DNA from: Bombella saccharophila
Lineage (GTDB): Bacteria; Pseudomonadota; Alphaproteobacteria; Acetobacterales; Acetobacteraceae
Direction: 5' to 3'
Assembly: GCF_026385475.1 (NCBI RefSeq)
Contig: NZ_JANIDW010000001.1
Location: forward strand, 744,001-808,000
Length of the DNA stretch: 64,000 nucleotides
A program made the translations under genes and the position numbers. A model generated the notes under the pieces. It was not told where the DNA came from. It did not search any database and saw only the letters and a list, made by a program, of their open reading frames with translations. Position 1 is the stretch's first letter, and every line of letters begins with the position of its first letter. Of this stretch, positions 18,852 to 27,458 are shown piece after piece.

Positions 18852-21422
18852 TTAATGACGAAATGAACGAGAAATTCCTTTCTGAGTCTCTTTTTTGCCT
18901 TCCGCACTCACTATATGAGCCCCCGGTAAGGCCTTGGGAGCCTCCGTCAAAGCGACATTTAGAACATCATCCATGTGATGAACAGGGATGATCTCTAAAC
19001 CTTGCTTCACATTCTCTGGAATTTCAACAAGATCCTTCACATTCATTTCAGGAATTAACACAGTTTTAATCCCCGCACGCAAAGCCGCCAAAAGCTTCTC
19101 TTTTAATCCGCCAATCTCCAACACACGCCCCCGCAAAGTCACCTCTCCCGTCATCGCAATATCGTGACGAATGGGGATGCGCGTTAACGCACTAACAAGC
19201 GATGTCGTCAAAGCAGCACCGGCGGAAGGACCATCCTTTGGCACCGCTCCCTCGGGTAAATGCACATGGATATCCGTTGTCTCCAGCAATTTGGGATCGA
19301 TTCCCAACTCTTCCATACGTGATTTCACGTAAGAAAAAGCAGCAGAAACACTTTCCTTCATTACCTCACCTAGCTTACCAGTCTGGCGAATATTGCCTTT
19401 ACCGGGCATTGTTAGGCTCTCGATAGTTAAAATCTCACCACCAACTTGCGTCCAGGCTAGACCTGTCACAATACCCACCTGATCCACCTTATCGGTCTCA
19501 CTGTGGCGATAACGAGGTACACCAGCATATGTCTCCAACGTCTCTGGCGTAACCTCTATACGCTTAACCTTACTGCTAAGGATCTCACGCACTGCCTTAC
19601 GCGCTAGACGCGCAATCATACGCTCCAAATTCCGCACCCCCGCTTCACGCGTGTAAGAGCGAATCAAAGCCAATATAGCGTCATCTGTCACATGCCATTC
19701 GCCAGGGCGTAAATTATGCTCTTTGGCTTGTTTAGCCAGCAAATGCCGCTTCGCAATCTCCAACTTTTCCGCCTCCGTATAGCCAGAAAGACGGATAATC
19801 TCCATTCTATCCAGCAATGGTTGCGGCATATCTAAGGAGTTCGCCGTGGTAATGAACATAATATCCGAAAGGTCGTAATCTACTTCCAGATAATGGTCCC
19901 CAAAGGTACTATTTTGCTCGGGGTCTAGCACCTCCAACAATGCAGAAGATGGGTCCCCTCGCCAATCGGAGCCAAGCTTATCTACTTCATCAAGTAAGAA
20001 GAGCGGATTATTCACGCCAACCTTTTTGATACCCTGAATAATCTTCCCTGGCATAGCCCCGATATAAGTCCGGCGATGACCACGAATCTCGGATTCATCA
20101 CGCATCCCGCCGAGAGACATGCGCACATATTTCCGGCCCGTTGCCCGCGCAATAGACCGCGCTAGAGAGGTTTTCCCTACCCCAGGAGGACCAACTAAGC
20201 ACAAGATCGGCCCTTTTAATTTCTTTGCGCGACTTTGAACCGCTAGATATTCCAAAATCCGCTCTTTGATCTTCTCCAGCCCGTAATGATCAGCCTCCAA
20301 AATATCTTCCGCCTTTTGGAGTGATCTCGTCAGCTTTGTCTGTTTCTTCCACGGCAAGCCTACAAGCCAATCCAAATAACTACGCACCACCGTGCCCTCG
20401 GCGGACATCGGGCTCATATTGCGCAATTTCTTCAACTCAGCACGGGCTTTTTCTTTTGCCTCTTGGCTTAAGCCCTCTTTTTCAATCTTTTCTTCAATCT
20501 CGCCAAGCTCATCACGACCATCCTCGCCCTCACCTAGCTCCTTCTGAATCGCCTTCATCTGCTCATTCAGATAATATTCGCGCTGTGTTTTCTCCATCTG
20601 TTTCTTAACGCGGCTGCGGATGCGTTTCTCCACTTGGAGCACATCTATCTCTGCCTCCATACCAGCGAAAACACGCTCTAGCCGTTCCTCAACAGATAAA
20701 ATCTCCAGCAATTCTTGCCGTTCTGGAATACGTAAATTCAGATGGCTTGCAATAGTATCTGCCAAACGAGAGGGATCCTCTAATTGACTGACCGATGCCA
20801 GTACTTCCGGCGCGACCTTTTTGTTCAAGCGGGAATAATCTTCAAAACGCGATAAGGCCGAGCGTGCAAGAGCCTCCCGCTCCCCCTTCCGCGCACCCAG
20901 CTTGTCAGGCAAGTCCTCGGCAGCACTCTGAAAATAACCGTCTTTCTCTTTTAACCCGACCAAACGAACACGACGCAGACCCTCAACGAGAATCTTCACC
21001 GTCCCATCTGGAAGTTTCAATAGCTGAAGAACATTCGCCACCGTGCCAACGCGAAACACATCATTTGCCGTTGGCTCGTCTTTTCCAACATCCTTCTGAG
21101 ATACAAGGATAATCTCCCGCACCTCCTCTGGCATTTGATTCAGAGCATGAATCGACTTCTCCCGCCCAACAAAAAGCGGAACAATCATATGGGGGAACAC
21201 CACAATATTCCGTAACGGCAGCACTGGCAGAACAGGCTTTTTAACTGGTGTTGACCGTTGAGCTTTTGTTTTTGCTCCAGCGGAGCTTGCCTGTTTGGTC
21301 GCCTTCCCTACAGGGCCATCGCGCCGGGCACGCCGTGTAGGCGCCTTACGACTAGATGCAGATGCAGCACCCTTATCAGTCGTTTTTCGGCGGCTAGTTT
21401 TTGTCTTTGTCTCATCACTCAT
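18852..21422 (-). CDS. lon: Lon ATP-dependent protease with basic N-terminal extension
   Basis: AAA+ serine protease degrading misfolded and regulatory proteins. After a 62-residue Lys/Arg/Thr/Ser-rich extension, the usual N-domain starts at LPVLPLRNIVVFPHMIVPLF. Walker A is GPPGVGKTS, and the protease domain carries KDGPSAGAAL with the catalytic Ser (partner Lys further on). The ATG at 21422 gives 856 aa; the frame extends to 21467, but that part lies in the clpX-lon intergenic hairpin. A candidate heat-shock promoter is at 21504-21532. The basic extension is absent from typical Lon proteins of about 800 aa. Confidence 0.95.
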   Translation of the reverse strand: MSDETKTKTSRRKTTDKGAASASSRKAPTRRARRDGPVGKATKQASSAGAKTKAQRSTPVKKPVLPVLPLRNIVVFPHMIVPLFVGREKSIHALNQMPEEVREIILVSQKDVGKDEPTANDVFRVGTVANVLQLLKLPDGTVKILVEGLRRVRLVGLKEKDGYFQSAAEDLPDKLGARKGEREALARSALSRFEDYSRLNKKVAPEVLASVSQLEDPSRLADTIASHLNLRIPERQELLEILSVEERLERVFAGMEAEIDVLQVEKRIRSRVKKQMEKTQREYYLNEQMKAIQKELGEGEDGRDELGEIEEKIEKEGLSQEAKEKARAELKKLRNMSPMSAEGTVVRSYLDWLVGLPWKKQTKLTRSLQKAEDILEADHYGLEKIKERILEYLAVQSRAKKLKGPILCLVGPPGVGKTSLARSIARATGRKYVRMSLGGMRDESEIRGHRRTYIGAMPGKIIQGIKKVGVNNPLFLLDEVDKLGSDWRGDPSSALLEVLDPEQNSTFGDHYLEVDYDLSDIMFITTANSLDMPQPLLDRMEIIRLSGYTEAEKLEIAKRHLLAKQAKEHNLRPGEWHVTDDAILALIRSYTREAGVRNLERMIARLARKAVREILSSKVKRIEVTPETLETYAGVPRYRHSETDKVDQVGIVTGLAWTQVGGEILTIESLTMPGKGNIRQTGKLGEVMKESVSAAFSYVKSRMEELGIDPKLLETTDIHVHLPEGAVPKDGPSAGAALTTSLVSALTRIPIRHDIAMTGEVTLRGRVLEIGGLKEKLLAALRAGIKTVLIPEMNVKDLVEIPENVKQGLEIIPVHHMDDVLNVALTEAPKALPGAHIVSAEGKKETQKGISRSFRH

Positions 21423-21453
21423 GATTTCAAGATCTCCATACCGGACGATCAAA

Positions 21454-21484
21454 CCCCTGCCGCCCAATCAAGGCACGGCAGGGG
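21454..21484 (-). terminator. Hairpin between clpX and lon (terminator or lon leader structure)
   Basis: A perfect 9-bp repeat CCCCTGCCG/CGGCAGGGG (21454-21462 with 21476-21484) is followed on the minus strand by only three T. It lies about 32 nt upstream of the lon ATG, so it could end part of the clpPX transcript or act inside the lon 5' UTR. Confidence 0.6.
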
Positions 21485-21503
21485 CTTTCACTCTATACCA
21501 TCA

Positions 21504-21532
21504 ATGTGGGGTATCTAAGCATAAGGAACAAG
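21504..21532 (-). promoter_or_regulatory. Candidate RpoH (heat-shock) promoter of lon
   Basis: On the minus strand CTTGTTC (21526-21532) is followed after 14 nt by CCCCACAT (21504-21511), close to the sigma32 pattern CTTGAAA-N13-15-CCCCATNT. It is placed to start lon transcription just upstream of the 21454-21484 hairpin. Heat-shock control of lon is known in many proteobacteria; here it is inferred from sequence only. Confidence 0.5.
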
Positions 21533-21586
21533 ACCCACACACACACGAAGTACAAATGCACAGGCCATTAAGCCTTCGCACCACAG

Positions 21587-22852
21587 CTAGTCCGCTAGTT
21601 TCTCCGACTCAGCTTTTTCTGCATAGAGATAAACTGGCTCGGCCTTACCTTCTGCAACATCACGATTCACCACAACCTTTTGGACCGTCTTGCGGCCAGG
21701 AAGGTCAAACATTGTCCCCATCAGGATTTTCTCCATGATGGAGCGCAAGCCACGCGCACCTGTTTGACGTTCAATCGCGCGGGCAGCGATCCCTTTAATC
21801 GCATCATCTTCAAACTCTAGCTCCACCCCTTCCATTTGGAAGAGACGTTGATATTGCTTCACCAAAGCATTCTTTGGCTCGGTTAATATCTGCACTAAAG
21901 CGGCCTCATCGAGGTCATTTAGCGTAGCAATAACAGGCAAGCGGCCAATAAACTCCGGGATAAGGCCATATTTCATCAAATCTTCAGGTTCAATATCCTT
22001 AAGAATATCACCGAGCTTACGATCATCTTCAGAGCGTACATCAGCCCCAAAGCCAATCCCGCTCCCCTTGCCACGTGCGCTGATGACTTTATCCAGCCCA
22101 GCAAAAGCTCCACCGCAAATAAAGAGCATATTCGTAGTATCGACCTGCAAAAACTCTTGCTGAGGATGCTTACGTCCCCCTTGTGGAGGAACGGAGGCTA
22201 CAGTCCCTTCCATCAATTTCAATAAGGCCTGTTGTACACCCTCACCGGAGACATCCCGCGTGATGGACGGATTCTCAGCTTTGCGGGAGATCTTGTCGAT
22301 CTCATCAATATAGACAATCCCGCGTTGCGCACGCTCAACATTATAGTCACAAGCCTGAAGCAATTTGAGGATAATATTCTCGACATCCTCCCCCACATAA
22401 CCCGCCTCTGTCAGCGTGGTGGCATCAGCCATTGTGAAGGGAACATCCAAAATCCGCGCTAATGTCTGAGCAAGCAAGGTCTTACCGGTCCCTGTTGGGC
22501 CGATCAGCATAATATTCGCCTTGCCGATCTCTACATCATTGCCAACCTTCTCGGCATGTTCGAGACGTTTATAATGATTATGCACCGCAACGGAGAGGAC
22601 TTTTTTAGCATCCTCTTGCCCTATGACATAATCATTTAAGATCGCACAAATCTCACGAGGTGTTGGTACACTCCCCCCATTTGTAACGGGACTTGCCCCA
22701 CGCTCCTCACGGATAATATCCGTGCATAACTCGACACATTCATTACAAATAAAAACGGTCGGCCCGGCAATGAGCTTCTTCACCTCATGTTGAGACTTCC
22801 CACAGAATGAACAATAAAGCGTGTTTTTAGAATCGCTCTCTTTTTCGCTCAT
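21587..22852 (-). CDS. clpX: ClpX ATPase of the ClpXP protease
   Basis: AAA+ unfoldase that feeds substrates to ClpP, 421 aa. The N-terminal zinc domain has four cysteines (CSFC at 14-17, CNEC at 36-39). Walker A is [13 protein letters not shown] (about 117-129), Walker B is [10 protein letters not shown] (about 179-188) and the ClpP-docking IGF loop is [11 protein letters not shown] (about 262-272). It is 33 nt downstream of clpP, in one operon. Confidence 0.97.
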   Translation of the reverse strand: MSEKESDSKNTLYCSFCGKSQHEVKKLIAGPTVFICNECVELCTDIIREERGASPVTNGGSVPTPREICAILNDYVIGQEDAKKVLSVAVHNHYKRLEHAEKVGNDVEIGKANIMLIGPTGTGKTLLAQTLARILDVPFTMADATTLTEAGYVGEDVENIILKLLQACDYNVERAQRGIVYIDEIDKISRKAENPSITRDVSGEGVQQALLKLMEGTVASVPPQGGRKHPQQEFLQVDTTNMLFICGGAFAGLDKVISARGKGSGIGFGADVRSEDDRKLGDILKDIEPEDLMKYGLIPEFIGRLPVIATLNDLDEAALVQILTEPKNALVKQYQRLFQMEGVELEFEDDAIKGIAARAIERQTGARGLRSIMEKILMGTMFDLPGRKTVQKVVVNRDVAEGKAEPVYLYAEKAESEKLAD

Positions 22853-22885
22853 TACAGCTCCTCAAACCCGTACTAGCGGGTATGT

Positions 22886-23530
22886 TCAGGCACCGGCCTT
22901 CTTCTCTACTGGGTGGCGCAGCACGACTTCATCCACCAATCCGAAATCCTTCGCTTCCGTTGCGGAAAGATAACGGTCACGCTCCAACGCTTCCTCAATT
23001 TCCTCCAAAGCACGGCCTGTATGCTCACGATAAATCTCATTCAGCCGACGACGAATTTGCAAAATCTCCCGTGCCTGAATTTCAATATCAGAAGCTTGGC
23101 CCTGCGCTCCACCAGATGGTTGATGCACCATCACACGCGCATTAGGCAAACAAAAACGCCGCCCTGCCTCACCAGCAGCTAACAGCAAAGAGCCCATAGA
23201 GGCTGCTTGCCCAATACACACCGTACTCACAGGCGAGCGGATATATTGCATTGTGTCATACATGGCCAAACCAGCCGACACCACACCGCCAGGGCTATTG
23301 ATGTAAAATGAGATCTCTTTAGTAGGATTAACACTCTCAAGATAAAGAAGCTGAGCGCAGATCAACGAAGAGACCTGATCATACACAGGCCCTGTAAGAA
23401 AAATGATGCGTTCCTGCAAAAGGCGGGAGTAAATATCAAATGAGCGTTCCCCGCGCGAGGTTTGCTCCACCACCATTGGCACGAGTGTATTATTAAACAC
23501 ATCCAAAGGGTTACGATCTTCAATGCCCAT
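22886..23530 (-). CDS. clpP: ClpP proteolytic subunit
   Basis: Serine protease that forms the tetradecameric chamber used by ClpX/ClpA, 214 aa. The catalytic Ser is in [14 protein letters not shown] (about residue 108) and the His in MVHQPSGG (about 133). It starts a two-gene unit with clpX, and the tig terminator and a candidate heat-shock promoter lie immediately upstream. Confidence 0.97.
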   Translation of the reverse strand: MGIEDRNPLDVFNNTLVPMVVEQTSRGERSFDIYSRLLQERIIFLTGPVYDQVSSLICAQLLYLESVNPTKEISFYINSPGGVVSAGLAMYDTMQYIRSPVSTVCIGQAASMGSLLLAAGEAGRRFCLPNARVMVHQPSGGAQGQASDIEIQAREILQIRRRLNEIYREHTGRALEEIEEALERDRYLSATEAKDFGLVDEVVLRHPVEKKAGA

Positions 23531-23592
23531 AGGTATTTTCCTTTACAACCTCCCTCTAGCCTAGCACAGCCCATTACGATTTGTCTTTGTGG

Positions 23593-23621
23593 AGATAAAA
23601 ACAGCAGCAAGGCTATACAAG
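23593..23621 (-). promoter_or_regulatory. Candidate RpoH promoter of clpP-clpX
   Basis: Minus-strand CTTG (23618-23621), an 18-nt spacer and TTTATCT (23593-23599) fit the alphaproteobacterial heat-shock pattern CTTG-N17/18-CYTATNT. It lies between the tig terminator and the clpP start, where a promoter is needed. Inference from sequence only. Confidence 0.45.
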
Positions 23622-23641
23622 AGGGGCACGCCTACAAGAGC

Positions 23642-23672
23642 AAAAAAAAGGGGCAGCGGCGGGCTGCCCCTT
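23642..23672 (-). terminator. Rho-independent terminator of tig
   Basis: Perfect 8-bp stem GGGGCAGC/GCTGCCCC (23650-23657 with 23663-23670), five-base loop, followed on the minus strand by eight T. It separates tig from clpP-clpX. Confidence 0.92.
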
Positions 23673-23690
23673 CTTCATCCAACGTAGCGA

Positions 23691-25019
23691 TTAATCCGCA
23701 TCCGGCATATCAGCAAGCTCCTCGGCTGTGACTTCTTTGTCCGTCACATCAGCAAGCTCAATGAGGTAATCAACCACCTTATTCTCAAGGATTGGACCAC
23801 GGAGGCTCTCGATGGCTTGAGGATTCTTTGTAAAGAACTCAAACACCATTTGCTCTTGGCCCGGATAACGGCGCGCCTCTTGCTGCATAGCAGAGAGCAA
23901 CTCCTCCTGAGAGACCTGAATCTCCTGCTTACGGCCGATTTCTGCCAAGAGCAGCCCAAGCTTTACGCGGCGTTCGGCAATTTTGCGATAGTCAGCGCGC
24001 AAAGTGTCTTCATCCTTCGCGGCATCTTGCTCATCAAGAGTGCCGTTCTTACGCTCTTCCTCAATACGACTCCAAATTTGCGCGAACTCGGCATCTACCA
24101 TGCTCTCAGGCGCATCAAAATTGGTCTTTTCGGCAAGAGCGTCCAACAGCTCGCGCTTAATCCGCATACGGGAAAGCTGTTTATACTCACCCTCGGCCTG
24201 CTCGGTGATGAGCTTACGCATTTGCTCAACACTCTCTAGGCCCAGCCCTTTAGCGAACTCATCATCAATAGTCGGATCAACCGGCTTCTTTAGCGCGTTT
24301 GCTTTAATATCAAACGTCACTTCCTTACCGGCAAGCTCAGCGGCCTGATAATTCTCTGGGAAGGTCACAGTAATGACCCGCTCATCACCGGGCTTCATGC
24401 CTTCCATCTGCTCAGCAAAACCGGGGATGAAACCCTCACCACCAATCTCGACATTCACATCATCAGCGGTGCCACCCTCAAAAGGTGTGCCTTCTTTTTT
24501 GCCAACGAAATTGACATTCAGCACATCACCCTTCACAGCAGGGCGGTTTTCTTCAATCGCCTCAAATGTGCGGTTACGTTGTGCGACCTCACGCAGAGCT
24601 TTCTCTACGACCTCATCAGCAACTTTCGCGCTATACCGGGTCAGCTTTGTGCCAGATACATCGGGGATGGTAATCTCAGGCAGGACTTCCATCTCGATTT
24701 TAAACTCAAGGTCCTTACCGTCTGTCCCGGTAGAAACAACATCCACTTGCGGCTGCATAGCAGGGCGAATCGCCTCATCCTCTAGCAGCTTACGCACACT
24801 CTCCTGCACCAGCTTCTCAGCCACCTCAGCCTGAACAGACTCACCAAAACGCTGCTTTACAACGCTTGCTGGCACTTTGCCGGGGCGGAAGCCTGGGAGT
24901 TTAACATCGCGACTCACTTCAGCCAGACGAGCCTCACACCGGCCCTGCAGGTCAGCGGCAGGAACAACTACTGTGAAAGACCGTTTCAGGCCCTCGTTGA
25001 GAATGGGCTTAACCTGCAT
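23691..25019 (-). CDS. tig: Trigger factor
   Basis: Ribosome-bound chaperone and peptidyl-prolyl isomerase, 442 aa. The ribosome-binding signature is in KLPGFRPGKVPASVVKQRFG (about 40-59), the FKBP-type domain follows (about 160-245), and the rest is the helical C-domain. It lies upstream of clpP and downstream of tRNA-Leu(TAG), as in many alphaproteobacteria, and ends in its own terminator. Confidence 0.96.
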   Translation of the reverse strand: MQVKPILNEGLKRSFTVVVPAADLQGRCEARLAEVSRDVKLPGFRPGKVPASVVKQRFGESVQAEVAEKLVQESVRKLLEDEAIRPAMQPQVDVVSTGTDGKDLEFKIEMEVLPEITIPDVSGTKLTRYSAKVADEVVEKALREVAQRNRTFEAIEENRPAVKGDVLNVNFVGKKEGTPFEGGTADDVNVEIGGEGFIPGFAEQMEGMKPGDERVITVTFPENYQAAELAGKEVTFDIKANALKKPVDPTIDDEFAKGLGLESVEQMRKLITEQAEGEYKQLSRMRIKRELLDALAEKTNFDAPESMVDAEFAQIWSRIEEERKNGTLDEQDAAKDEDTLRADYRKIAERRVKLGLLLAEIGRKQEIQVSQEELLSAMQQEARRYPGQEQMVFEFFTKNPQAIESLRGPILENKVVDYLIELADVTDKEVTAEELADMPDAD

Positions 25020-25086
25020 GAATCCGACATTCCTTCTCTATAATCAGGGGGATCTCCAGCATCGTATCTTCAGCCGGAGAGTGCCT

Positions 25087-25171
<85 letters not shown>

Positions 25172-25330
25172 ATAAACCAGACGGCTATCTCCAGTACCAG
25201 CCCCGTAAGGAACCGATGCCTTCATTGTCCTGCGGATTTAACGCATGAACCCTTCCACGGCAAGAGGCCATTCCTGCAAATCTCTCTTTTATGCTATAAA
25301 TGGCCCCATAATGCGTTAATTTCGTGATCT

Positions 25331-26776
25331 CTACGCGCCATGAGACGCCCTATAACGGGCTGCGCCGAGATGACCAAAAATATCCTCTGGCACAATCCAT
25401 CCTCCCTTTGCCGCCGCAGCGCGCCGTGCTGCCTCTCCATGCATCCACACACCTGCCGCAGCGGCCTCCCAAGCGGGCATCCCCGCTGCGAGACATGTCG
25501 CAATAATACCGCTAAGCAAGTCCCCTGCCCCTGCTACAGCTAAAGCGGGGGTGGCGTGGCTATTAATCGCGACCCGACCGTCGGGGGCTGCAATAATGCT
25601 ATCAGCCCCCTTCAGCACGACTACAAGATTCAACTGCTTTGCCGCGTATCGAGCTGCCTGTAAGCGATCCCCCTGAATAGGCCCGAAAAGCCGTGCAAAC
25701 TCCCCCATATGCGGGGTCATAACAGTCGCCCCCTTTAAACGCTCGGGATTCCCCGCAGCCCAAGAAAAAGCACCTGCATCAACAACAATCTGCCGCCCTT
25801 CCTTTTGAAGTAACGGAAGGGTGCGTCCCACCTCATCAGGCTGCAAACCAGGGCCACAAACCCACACATGCCGCCGTTTATCCTCCAAAGCAGCGGCTAA
25901 AGATTGGGTATCAACAATCGCGGCGGGAGAGGCGAGTCGGTAAATCATGGCTGCCGTCTCTGGCACTGTCAGACGCACCATGCCCGCCCCAACATGCCGT
26001 GCTGCCTCAGAGGCAAAAAAGGCTGCACCGGGCATCTCGGCCCCGCCACACACACTTACCACACCACGGCTATATTTATGATCAAGCGGCTCTTGCTGCG
26101 GTAACGCCCATAAAGCAGGGCCATTCTCCCACATTATACTGCGCGTATCAGCTAAAATCGCTTCAGGAATGGCCAAATCAGCACACAGCACCTCCCCACA
26201 AACCGAACGTCCCGGCAAAAGCAAATGCCCCGGCCTCTTGCGAATAAGCACAATGGTCATAGCACATGGTGCTACCTGCCCCATCAAGCTGCCCGTTGCG
26301 CCATCAAGACCAGAGGGAACATCAATGGCAATAATGCGCGGTGCCGCTGCAAAAAAGGCTTCTACAAGAGGCGGTAATGGCCGATTCACCCCGGCCCCAA
26401 AGACGGCATCCACCACCAACTCCGCCCTTGCCGCTTCCTCCGAGGTAAAATCGACCACATCACCATGCCAGCGCGCCGCCATTTTCTGGGCCAAGCTGCC
26501 CTCAACAGGGGGCTGCGTCATCGCAACACGCACCGGCCACCCCCATGAGAGCAAATGCCGTGCCAGCACATAGCCATCCCCACCATTATTCCCCGGCCCG
26601 CACGCCACCACAACACGACAGGGCTTTACGTGCTGGCGGATTAGCCGTGCGGCCATCATGCCTGCACGCTCCATAATCACAGGGAGAATCGCCTCCATGG
26701 CTTGGTCCATCCGACGGGTTTCATCTGGCAATAAAAGAGCTAATGATGAAAAACTTTGGTGAGAAAGACAGGACAT
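25331..26776 (-). CDS. nnr: Bifunctional NAD(P)H-hydrate epimerase / ADP-dependent NAD(P)H-hydrate dehydratase
   Basis: Repairs hydrated NAD(P)H: the N-domain epimerises R- and S-NADHX and the C-domain dehydrates the S form. The N-terminal YjeF_N domain (about 1-215) has ACGPGNNGGDGYVLARHL (about residue 58). The C-terminal ribokinase-like domain (about 225-475) has MTPHMGEFARLFG and the anion-hole motif VAGAGDLLSGIIATCLA. At 481 aa this is the normal fused length. It is divergent from the small membrane protein gene at 26836. Confidence 0.93.
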   Translation of the reverse strand: MSCLSHQSFSSLALLLPDETRRMDQAMEAILPVIMERAGMMAARLIRQHVKPCRVVVACGPGNNGGDGYVLARHLLSWGWPVRVAMTQPPVEGSLAQKMAARWHGDVVDFTSEEAARAELVVDAVFGAGVNRPLPPLVEAFFAAAPRIIAIDVPSGLDGATGSLMGQVAPCAMTIVLIRKRPGHLLLPGRSVCGEVLCADLAIPEAILADTRSIMWENGPALWALPQQEPLDHKYSRGVVSVCGGAEMPGAAFFASEAARHVGAGMVRLTVPETAAMIYRLASPAAIVDTQSLAAALEDKRRHVWVCGPGLQPDEVGRTLPLLQKEGRQIVVDAGAFSWAAGNPERLKGATVMTPHMGEFARLFGPIQGDRLQAARYAAKQLNLVVVLKGADSIIAAPDGRVAINSHATPALAVAGAGDLLSGIIATCLAAGMPAWEAAAAGVWMHGEAARRAAAAKGGWIVPEDIFGHLGAARYRASHGA

Positions 26777-26835
26777 AACGCGATCTTCTCTCTATAAGAT
26801 AGCCGATCACTTCATTACACAACAATGGATGACCT

Positions 26836-27279
26836 ATGACCAGCTCTCTGCTTTGGGGCTTTGTATTAGCCCTACATCTTCTTTGTATCACCTATTGGCT
26901 CGGTGGGGCTATTTTCTGCCTACAAACACGCCGCACCACGCGTTTACTGGACGCCCAACAAGCCAGCACAGTTTTGCTCCAAACCTATAGCCGTTTTCTG
27001 CGGGCCTTATGGCATGTTGTTCCTCTTGCTATCCTTAGTGGCATTCTACTCATCATCCATGTAGGTGGGCATTTGCCGTGGCCGTATCACCTAATGGCCC
27101 TATGTGGCCTGCTGATGATCATCATCTTCCTGAGCATGAATTTTGGCCCCCTGCGGACGGCACGTCGTGCGCTTCGGCCTCAGCCTCAGCTCTTTACAGC
27201 GTTGCATCGTCGGGCTGCTCTTATGGTTATTTGTGGCATTATTGCCATCATTTCTGGCGCAATAGGTGGCGTTGTTTAA
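26836..27279 (+). CDS. Small four-helix membrane protein, CopD/DUF2269-like
   Basis: A 147-aa integral membrane protein with four hydrophobic helices (about residues 6-28, 54-74, 84-103 and 124-145). Helix 1 carries LHLLCITYWLGGAIF, resembling the His and Trp-x-Gly-Gly pattern of CopD- or DUF2269-type proteins, which can bind copper or haem through membrane histidines (analogy only). I do not recognise a specific family with certainty. It stands alone, divergent from nnr, and is closed by a terminator 30 nt after its stop. Confidence 0.7.
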   Translation: MTSSLLWGFVLALHLLCITYWLGGAIFCLQTRRTTRLLDAQQASTVLLQTYSRFLRALWHVVPLAILSGILLIIHVGGHLPWPYHLMALCGLLMIIIFLSMNFGPLRTARRALRPQPQLFTALHRRAALMVICGIIAIISGAIGGVV

Positions 27280-27308
27280 AAACATTTTACTTTGACTATA
27301 AACAGCCA

Positions 27309-27337
27309 AGCCATTCCCTTGCCAAGAATGGCTTTTA
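27309..27337 (+). terminator. Rho-independent terminator after the small membrane protein gene
   Basis: Perfect 8-bp stem AGCCATTC/GAATGGCT (27309-27316 with 27326-27333) followed by TTTT minus one (GGCTTTTAC). Confidence 0.8.
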
Positions 27338-27400
27338 CAGATAACAAACGGGAAACGCATATCGGGGATGGTGGTTTACCCTCTCCTCGGGTGCTCGTGA

Positions 27401-27427
27401 GGCTGTCCGACGGGGTGCCGGACGGCC
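27401..27427 (+). other. Stable stem-loop in the leader of the DEAD-box helicase gene
   Basis: GGCTGTCCG (27401-27409) pairs with CGGACGGCC (27419-27427): nine pairs with one G-U, and a nine-base loop. It lies 31 nt upstream of the TTG start. No T-run follows, so it is not an intrinsic terminator. A role in translational control is inference. Confidence 0.6.
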
Positions 27428-27458
27428 ATAGCTGTAACGATAATAGTCCGAGAGTCAT

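Noticed and set aside
27361-27400. GGGGATGG...ACCC resembling the start of a fluoride aptamer
   Set aside because: The downstream GCC...GGCTGATGACTCCTA part is absent, unlike the true element at 42.8 kb.
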